Origin: Saccharina japonica
Lineage: Eukaryota > Sar > Phaeophyceae > Laminariales > Laminariaceae
DNA length: 64,000 nt
NCBI GenBank assembly: GCA_008828725.1
Contig: MEHQ01002443.1
Location: 248,001 to 312,000, forward strand
Direction of reading: 5' to 3'
Shown here: positions 56,690-64,000 of the stretch, one piece after another
How the letters are laid out: the number at the start of each line of letters is the position of its first letter
Position numbering within the stretch: the stretch's first letter is position 1
The notes under the pieces: generated by a model
Told to the model about the DNA's origin: nothing
What the model saw: only the letters and a program-made list of their open reading frames with translations
Database searches by the model: none
Made by a program: the position numbers and the translations under genes

Positions 56690-57165
56690 GCCGCCCGGGC
56701 GGGCCCGTCAAAACACGTGGGCCACCTCATGGGCACAGTGGAGGTTTGTAGTGGCAGTATCTCCGTAGCACACCATATATCATGGGCAGCGGTCCGGGCC
56801 GGCCCGTCAAAGCACATGGGCCGCTTCTTGGGCCGGGCGGAGCGGCCCATGTAGAGCCCACATCTCATGGGCCGCGTCCCGGGACAGCCCATCAAATTTC
56901 GAAGGGATGGGCTGCGACCCGGCCCGGCCCATCAAATTCTCAGAGGGTGGGCCGCGGCCCGGCCCAGCCCATCACATTTTCAAATGTTATTGTTGACGGC
57001 CCGGCCCGGCCCGGTCCATCATTTTTCAAACGTCTCGGCCCAGCCCGGCCCGGCCCATCACTGTTTCAGAAGTTTCGGCCCGGCCCGGCCCGGCCCGGCC
57101 CGGCCCGTCACAATTTTCGGATCGGCCCGAGCCGGCCCGGCCCGGACAAACGGCTCATGACAAGC
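56690..57165. repeat. GGCCC-rich repeat array 2
   Basis: The same composition and words as 55675-56060 (GAGGGTGGGCCGCGGCCC occurs in both), with longer uninterrupted GGCCC runs near 57080-57110. Confidence 0.85.
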
Positions 57166-57266
57166 CCTGGAAAAATAAGGTTGGATATACCAGGTATAAG
57201 ATAAAAACAATAGAAAACAGCAATAATAGCTGTGAGATCGTGAGATCGAGGATTTCGTCCACGCCT

Positions 57267-57912
57267 ACAGGGGTCCGCATCTGAGATAGACCTGTTTTTT
57301 TTTACTCTACCTACCTTCACTGAAATCACTAAGGCAAAAAATCGCACGCCGTTTGTGTCCAACGGTGCCGTGAGTAAAAAAGAAAATTCGCGTTTGCGTC
57401 TTTTTGTTTTTCGTTTTTTTTTGTTTAGTATTCACCTTCGAAGACAGATTTCGTATGGGATTCCAAATGGCCAATTTCCAAAACCCTTTTTTTTTCCGAA
57501 GGCTATGAAAATCACATTCTAGACTCATCTTCGAAGGCAGATTTCGTGTGGGATTCCAAATGGCCAATTTCGATACACTTATTTTCCGAAGGCTACGAAA
57601 ATGTTGATTTTCGTAGCCTTCGGAAAATAGGTGTATTGAAAATTGGTCATTTGGAATCCCATACAAAATCTGCCTTCGGATTATCGTAGCCTTCGGAAAA
57701 TAAGTGTATCGAAATTGGCCATTTGGAATCCCATACGAAATCTGCCTTCGAAGGTGAATACTAAACAAAAAAGACACGGAAAAAAAGACGCAAACGCGAA
57801 TTTTCATTTTTACTCACGGCACCGTTGGACACAAACGGCGTGTGATTTGTTGCCTTCGTTATTTCAGTAAAGATAGAATAAAAAAACAGGTATATTTCAG
57901 ATGCGGACCACT
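57267..57912. mobile_element. Nested palindromic foldback element
   Basis: The outer arms 57267-57500 and 57700-57912 start GGTCCGCATCTGAGATAG and mirror each other through CACGGCACCGTTGGAC-type blocks. The inner part holds two more mirrored blocks (CGAAGGCAGATTTCG, TTTTCCGAAGGCTACGAAAA) around a centre near 57605. One outer arm recurs alone at 25148-25330. It is non-coding, and no target duplication is clear. Confidence 0.8.
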
Positions 57913-58916
57913 GCTGTATATTTGCTAGTAACACTCGTAGCTGCGTGGGATTATACCTGGTATGATATGCTATTGCATCCAATATATACGTACGTACGTA
58001 CTGTTAGTAATATATATATTTATACTGATTTGACGTTTGCTTCGCCGGTATACAGATAATATAGTGTCTTCCCTGGTCATCAGGAACCGAGCCCGTCACG
58101 ATAGCGTGCACACCAGCACATGAGCTGTTACACACAGCACACCCCAATGCATGCTATCACGGGACTCGTTCGACTGGCTGGATGACAGTTATGTTCTCAA
58201 GCCAGACGTCTAAACATGTCTGGCACTTCTCTGTTCGCGTCTGACTTTGTTTTGCTGTTGCTGTTGTTGAGCAAAGCATGGGCCTACGCGCATGCGAGGC
58301 ATACATTTTCACACAAAAATATGTAATTCGTGCTTTTACCTGCTTCGAAAACAGCTCCGTCTCCCACACTCAAATGTCCTGCCACCTCGGCCGCGGAGAG
58401 AATACACAAACTGATGATAGGGATGATAGGGGGGGCGCTCAATGTGAGACAGGGGCGTGTTTCGCATTATGCTTTGGCAGGGGCGCGTTTACCCAAGATT
58501 TCGCTATTTTTCGCTACAATTATCGCCCCGGAGCGTTTATCGTGAGTTGGGCGTTTATCGTGAGTTGGGCGTTTACACCACAGGCATTACATTGTTATCG
58601 TCCGCTGTGTGCAGTGTCGTACAGGGCTTGGTCACTTCATCACATTCTCCGTATATAATAGCTCTAATCCGCTTTAACACGGCCCCCGCACTATATTAAA
58701 AAACAACAACAATAACAACAACAGTAGTAGTGAGATCAAGGGCGCACAAAAAAAAAGAGAAAACGACACCACACTCGTAGGAAGATCAGAATGAAAAACA
58801 AACCGGATCGCTGTGACCACAGGACGAAATGAGCGAAAAACATTTTTTTTCGTCTTGGGGGGGGGGGGCCCCCTTTTTTTCACTTGGTTTTAGAGACCCC
58901 CCCTATATAATATATA
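57913..58916. other. Intergenic DNA with SINE body fragment
   Basis: Positions 58074-58165, read on the minus strand, match the second-type SINE body (GTGTAACAGCTCATGTGC, CTGATGACCAGGGAAGACAC). A duplicated TTATCGTGAGTTGGGCG lies at 58545-58575. No gene recognised. Confidence 0.5.
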
Positions 58917-59983
58917 TTAAGGGCAGCGGCCAAAACAAGGTACACCTGGTCCGTTCGGGGCCAAAAACAGGTACATACTAAAATCAAGTTTAAAACACAC
59001 TCCACGAACCTGCCGTTCCTTGCAACGCAAATTAGTTGTTTTTGCACCCGAATGGCGAGCGCCAGCACCCTCTTCAACTGTCTTGTGGTTTGAGTACTGA
59101 TATAGATATAACTGTAAATGTGTACCAGGTATAGGCCGAGTACATACTTGGGTAGGGTGTATATTTGACATTGTCAATTAGCATAATGAGACAGGTACCG
59201 CCGTATAGTACGTAGTAGTACATGGAAGACACCTCAAACATACTTGCAGGCCGTTTATCAGGAACCGCTTCGCGGCGGCCACACAAAGCTCCGGCGTTGA
59301 ACGATAGACTAAGACCACCTTGCTTTGAGGACTGCCGTCGGTGGCCATGGTGCTACTGCTGTAGCTCTTATCCGTATGTAAAACTACTGTAGCTATAAAC
59401 TCGATTGGGCTGATCGGTGTTACTTGCCAAGTTAATTGCCCGGTGGCTACGACCCCCCTTTTTTTTCTGTCGCTTTCAAGAGCTTTTTCGTGTTCTTCGT
59501 GCTCGCCCGGTGGCTACGTATACGAGTAGCTGCTATTAATAGTACGAGGAACGAACGCCTGCTGCTGTATTCTCCCTTCTGAGCTTCCGACACCCGACCC
59601 GTGGTATTCCGAGTCAACCGCAATTCCGAAGGGGAGCCTTCTATCTCGTATTATTTCGGCGGAGGGGTGCAGGCAGATATGTGGCGTGTGTTGCGAGGTG
59701 CGAAGGGAGGAGGGGGTCTCGGTGTACGTCGGCATTTGTATAGGGGGCATAGGGTGGAACTATGAAGGGCCTCTGATTGGCTTAAAAACGACAAACAAAA
59801 GTGAAAGTCAAGCAGAGTAGACAAAATCAGGTGTACCTGGGTTTCAAAGAGGCAAAAACAGGTACAACGAGTTTTGGACCAATGGCAGGGCACGTGGACT
59901 GGGTTTTTTACTTGATTTTAAGTATGTACCTGTTTTTGGCCGCAAACGGACCAGGTATACCTTTTTTTGGCCGCTGCCCTTAA
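58917..59983. mobile_element. TTAA-flanked TIR element (piggyBac-like, non-autonomous)
   Basis: TTAA at 58917-58920 and 59980-59983 bracket a 1059-bp segment with ends GGGCAGCGGCCAAAA and, reversed, the same. The match runs on for ~60 bp (GGTACACCTGGTCCGTT against GGTATACCTGGTCCGTT, and GGCCAAAAACAGGTACATAC in both). A third inverted piece lies at 59820-59860. A TTAA duplication is typical of piggyBac transposons. No transposase is present. Confidence 0.7.
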
Positions 59984-60656
59984 AAAAAAGTTGACTTATA
60001 TTGTTTCCTGGGATCACAACGGTCCAGTTTTTCCCTCCAATATAGGGGGACGGGGGGGTAGTGGGCTGTCTGGGCTTCAGATCAGCGCGCACTAGGACTT
60101 TGTCGAATCTATGGGGCAGCTGCAATGCGCACAGCCGTTCTACACCGATCTACGGTAGATTTCCGTGATATTAAATACCAGGGTATTAGTACAGTAGTGC
60201 GGTACCGCATTACCCTGGGTTAGTGTGGGGTCCCGCAATAGTACGGTAACGACATTCGGCTGGCGACCCACGGCACTATTGCGGGCCCTCGGCTGTACTG
60301 TAACAGGTATAAGGATCCGAGTCGTTGTGAACCGAAAACCGAAAGTCGTTGTTTTCGGTCGTTTTTTCTCGATATTTTGCAACCGAACACCGACTTTGTT
60401 GTGGTCGGTTTTTCGGTTGCCCCCAAAAAATGAATCCGAAAAAGCAACTCGGTTTTTTCCGGTCCTTTTTTCATTTCAGTCCCTTACGCCAATAACTACT
60501 ACGCGTACGTACATATATATTTCATATATCCGTATGTAACCCCCGTTATGTATGAATATTAATGGACAGCCCTCTGGCCACGCAGACAGTTGAGCTGTAC
60601 GCAGCAGAGCAGCACGCGGCACCACAGAGCAGTATATTATCGTTCTCTTTCACAGG
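59984..60656. other. Intergenic DNA with CCGAAAACCGA-type sequence
   Basis: Positions 60190-60290 hold an AGTGCGGTACCGC hairpin-like stretch, and 60325-60475 alternate AACCGAAA/TTCGGTT words, also seen at 61595-61730. No gene. Confidence 0.5.
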
Positions 60657-61035
60657 AAATGGTATGGCCTCGTTCCCCGTACTACCTGGTTTATATTGGA
60701 TTTAGTGTAGACCATTGTTTATATAGGAACTCGTCTGATATGGCCTCAATTGCGTTTTCTTATGTAGCAATAATCGATCTGGTATAGCACGGCACGAGTA
60801 GTATGTCGTGCTTTTCTAGGAAACGATACGACTTTGCGCCCCTTACCTGGTTTATTTAGGATTTCGTATGTAACGTTTCTATCTAGGAATTAGTATCGCC
60901 TCGAGTAGGGTTTTTATATAGGAATAAGCATGATGGCCTCGTACCGCCTATCTATTGTTTGGTATATATAGGAGTTGGTACGTCACATTTTTGTATAGAT
61001 GATTTTTCGTACCGGTATGCCCTACGAGCTGTAGT
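60657..61035 (+). repeat. Degenerate tandem repeat, TATGGCCTCGT...TATATAGGA
   Basis: Three or four diverged units share ATGGCCTCGT, then a TGGTTTATATAGGATTT-like phrase (60660, 60735, 60850, 60935). One more unit lies apart at 61440-61475. Lengths vary from ~75 to 120 bp. No coding sense. Confidence 0.55.
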
Positions 61036-61233
61036 ACCCCAGACGCGTGCTACGGTAGAGGTAGCAGTTTTTGGCTGAATCGTTTTCTGAACGATCGGGC
61101 TCCTTAACCCAAATTCGTCGGACTTTTTTCATTTTTGTGACGAATAATGTTTCAAGTATACTTCGGTCATGAGATTTCTCATCCGGCAGCACTTCTATTC
61201 TCCTCCATAATTCTTGTGTCGGTGAGGTATGAC

Positions 61234-61318
61234 GCTTATAGGACTGGAGTCCCGTTTTGGGGACAAATTACTCATAATTAGAGTGGTTTGTCCCCAAAAA
61301 GGGACTGCAGTCCTAAAA
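61234..61318. repeat. Small palindromic element
   Basis: GGACTGGAGTCCCGTTTTGG at the left is mirrored by CCAAAAAGGGACTGCAGTCC at the right, with inner GGACAAA/TTTGTCC and a ~20-base loop. Diverged copies are at 54040-54135 and 54885-54975. The AAGGGTTAAG after it is also shared. Confidence 0.7.
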
Positions 61319-62238
61319 GGGTTAAGTGAGGAGGTCAGAAAAAACATGGCGCACCCGTATCGTAGCATGCGTCCCCACACATGTTCGTTTTATAATTCAT
61401 TACTGGTTGTTGGTATATCGCACTTTACAGATACTAAACGTATGGCCTCGTACCTCTCACTAGGTTTATATAGGGTTTGGTCGGCGCTTGACACCAGATC
61501 ATATAGTTATGTCGTTACATGTGATACCAACACATACATACATGCACACGGAAGCCCTTTTGAACTGTTTGTTGACGTTTTAGGTGGTTTCATTCAGAAA
61601 CCAACCGAGAAGCCGATCGAGAAGTGAGCGGTTTCGGTTTCGGTTTTTGTTTGGTTCCGTTCTAAAAACCGACCAAAACCGACGGACATTTTGGGGGGAA
61701 ACCGAAAAACGGACCGAGTCAATTTTCATTTTTGGTTCACAACAAACTCGGATACTATGATAAAATTACGTGGTACAACTGAAATGCTCAGAATTTCAAC
61801 CATGGATAACTGTTGTTTTGGTTTTGACGCAAATGCTCACTCCGCATGTGGAGCAAAACGGTTCATCACGTGTCGTGCCAAGCACAACAAACACGGAGTA
61901 TCACGTGCCGTGCCAAGCACAACAAACACGGAGTATCACGTGCCGTGACCAGCAGCAGTATGATATTCATGAACAAAGGTTTGTTCCAGCTCCCTCCCAC
62001 TTTGTGCATGCTGTCTCCTTGCTGTCTTGGTTGTGGTTGCCCGCTGCGTCGCCGTGCTCCACGTACAAACACGGACCGTTCCTCATTGGTTCAACCAATT
62101 ACAATCAACAAAGGACACGCTGAACATTTATTTACTCTACTCCCCCACGCGGTCACCTCTGTCTGGTTGGTAGACTAACCTGCAGATAGTCGGCACTTAC
62201 TTGCTTGCTTGCACATCTCGCCCCCGCGGGGACAAAAC
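61319..62238. other. Flank and presumed promoter region of the MFS gene
   Basis: A 35-bp unit with CACGTGCCGTGCCAAGCAC repeats about 2.5 times at 61868-61945. Closer to the gene, CCTCATTGGTTCAACCAATT (62072-62091) contains two CCAAT boxes in inverted orientation, ~150-165 bp before the ATG. No TATA box stands out. That these act as the promoter is inference. Confidence 0.4.
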
Positions 62239-62377
62239 ATGGCCCCGTTTCCGTACACGGCCCTGCTAGCGATCATGGCCAGTCTCGTCAGCCAACAAGT
62301 GGTGCAGATGAGCGTGTTCGCCTACGCGGCTTTCATGGTGGAGCACCTGGGAGTTGTGGAGGACAGGGATGAAGCCG
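62239..62377 (+). CDS. Probable first exon of an MFS transporter (ZIFL-like)
   Basis: From the ATG at 62239 (context ACAAAACATGGCC) it reads MAPFPYTALLAIMASLVSQQ, VVQMSVFAYAAFMVEHLGV and VEDRDEAG. That is a short N-terminus, one transmembrane helix and the loop that in zinc-induced-facilitator-like major facilitator transporters has the form PxPYxALLAI...FMVExLGV...D..xG, followed in the family by YAG and the second helix. A splice donor (G|GTGAGC) follows 62377 and splits a glycine codon, so the intron is phase 1. The rest of the transporter is not seen before the window end, so the first intron would exceed 1.6 kb. Membrane transport of a small solute is the family role. The substrate is unknown. 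Confidence 0.5.
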
Positions 62378-63871
62378 GTGAGCCTCCGGCCTGCTTGATT
62401 CCTTGGCGCAGCTACTGACTGTACTGTAGCTTGGGTTCGTTGTTCGCATGCCCTCCATGGGGGAGCGTTGTCCGGCGTAGACGGGAGGTATTTGTGTACG
62501 TATGTACCACTACAGTACTACTACTACTACTATGATACTACTACAGTACTACTACTACTACTACTACTACTACTATGAACTACTAATACTACAGTAATCA
62601 TACACAGCACGAGAGATAATGTACGAGCATTACAGAGTGTCCAGGAGTGCTTGCTTTTACAAGTCATTCTGGCAATTAACTTCTTCATCAAATTTTGCAC
62701 GAAAGGCAGAAGAAGTACGTACGTACGTGTATGTATCTACTCGTAGTTGGGAAAAAATATATGGGAAAAAACACGTTCTTGTAGAGGAGCAGCGAGACGA
62801 TCGATACTCCTCATTCACGGTGCCGTTTTATTTTTCCATTGATTTTTGAGTCGCTTACAGAAGGAGGGTTGACTTCTGTGTAGTCAACAGCACACAGAAG
62901 GATGGAGCCAAAGGCCTTCTTCGTGTCAAGAGATGGCAACTGCGACACCGGCGGTGGGCACGTCATGTGCGCTTTGCCTACCTCGGCCATACTCCTTAGA
63001 AGTAGAGATACGTGAGACGCTTACGCGAGCGTAGGGCTGCTCTCGCCTACTATGTACGACATATTCCATGCATATATACAGTATATAATATATACGAGTA
63101 GCGTGTTGGCGCCCAACGCCTTCACCCGGCATTGGTATTATTCCGGGCATGCTGTACTTAAGTATTAAAAGTAATAGGTAGGACCAAACATGCTTATTAA
63201 TAGTCACTCGTGTATATATATGTGGACTTTTGGGTACGTAATGGGTCCAGGCTATGATATAATATAGATGAACCTGTAAATGTACAGAATTTTAGTAGTT
63301 AATTCAGGTGTATTACTCCTCGGTGTGAGGGACTCGTGTGCCATATATATAACGGCGCGTTGTCGAGGGAAGCCACCTTCTTCTTCGTGGCGAGGGCGGT
63401 TACCACGCCACAGACAGCAGCAGTAAGTATGTACTTGTTGCGATGTGTTGCGATGTGCCCTCAACCGGGCGGTACAGCAGTGGCTCTACTGCCTGTACTG
63501 CCCGTTTTGAGACAATGAATAATAATGCACTTTCGTGTGCAGAAAATAATGCTTGCTTGTGACACGTATCGCTACATCTATATATATCTAGGATGACAAA
63601 TCAGCGTGCACATTGGATGCGATGGATTTCGACGGGTAGATGCTGCTGGGTGTAATAGAGGATTACATACAGGACGACAGTGAGTGGTAGCAGTAGTGTG
63701 TGAATAGCACACACAGCAGCCGCAGCAGAGTGGTGTGCTGCTGCTGTGTACAGAAAAACATGGAAAAACATCGTCGACATGTATGTGGTTGAGTCCAGAC
63801 AGTGGTGAGCCACACGATGGATGAACCGTCGCGTCACCTACCAGGTATTTGACATTTTTCATTTCATGCAG
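62378..63871. other. Presumed intron or intergenic DNA
   Basis: It contains an ACT microsatellite (62515-62590), a TACGTACGTACG word and an AT-rich stretch at 63060-63090. No second MFS exon could be recognised. Confidence 0.4.
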
Positions 63872-64000
63872 CGCTTCATCGTGGGCTGGGAGCGCAAGTG
63901 TGCGGTGTGCGTGGTTGAACACACAAACGGTGGGCGGGAGACCCCAATCAATGCGGTCACCCAAGCGAGCCACGAACCTACAGTACGATGCATCGTACAC
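63872..64000. other. Possible exon cut by the window edge
   Basis: Both strands are open. On plus, a pyrimidine-rich tract and CATGCAG at 63871 precede RFIVGWERKCAVCVVEH. On minus, the frame continues from beyond the window through WGLPPTVCVFNHAHRTL and KNVKYL to a GTAGGTGA that could be a donor (~63840). Strand cannot be decided without the next sequence. Neither product is recognised. Confidence 0.25.

Noticed and set aside
55675..57160. Proline/glycine-rich protein genes
   Set aside because: The frames come from GGCCC repeats. They have no start context, splice evidence or non-repetitive part.

Overview
This is a eukaryotic nuclear sequence. It has almost no long open frames, a plausible spliced-gene exon, very many trinucleotide microsatellites, and a dense load of SINE, LINE, MITE, foldback and Helitron-type relics. 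It contains no rRNA, intact tRNA, CRISPR or bacterial-type operon. The 23-residue FNQPI/WPxSL repeat protein at 16.5-17.9 kb, the LINE reverse transcriptase relic and the MFS exon are, from memory of such genomes, most like a brown alga (Ectocarpus-type stramenopile). That assignment is an inference, not a result.

Layout. 0-4.4 kb: unrecognised DNA, a dispersed repeat, a 1.48-kb foldback element and a SINE. 4.6-11.0 kb: a recent ~1.05-kb direct duplication running into a pair of ~530-bp LTR-like direct repeats with a ~3-kb interior of no recognised function. 11-21.2 kb: a less repetitive stretch with the one convincing long gene, an intronless FNIP-like repeat protein on the minus strand, and several small protein-like frames nobody could name from sequence alone. 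21.2-27.6 kb: a complete MITE, long TAG/ACT microsatellites, a TIR element and foldback ends. 27.7-34.4 kb: two related elements with long inverted ends, whose cores are GC-rich ~220-bp satellite units alternating between two subtypes. 34.9-40.7 kb: a giant inverted repeat (two ~2.7-kb arms) whose ~350-bp loop is a piece of that same satellite. 40.7-46.2 kb: sparse DNA, a tRNA-headed SINE, a TTG microsatellite and a 1483-bp foldback element flanked by a 9-bp near-perfect target duplication, inserted in a MITE. 46.4-47.4 kb: a 5'-truncated LINE reverse transcriptase. 51.0-51.9 kb: a frameshifted PIF1-like helicase of Helitron type. 55-57.2 kb: a 10-bp minisatellite and GGCCC-rich arrays. 57.3-60 kb: a nested palindrome and a TTAA-flanked TIR element. 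62.2 kb to the end: the first exon of a probable MFS transporter and a possible further exon cut by the window edge.

The genes do not form a pathway. The window is best read as transposon-rich intergenic DNA between sparse genes. Its striking theme is inverted-repeat (foldback) architecture at every scale, from 85 bp to 5.7 kb, with a satellite shared between unrelated-looking inverted elements. The small unnamed frames are listed with low confidence because they could be remnants of genes, viral insertions or chance.
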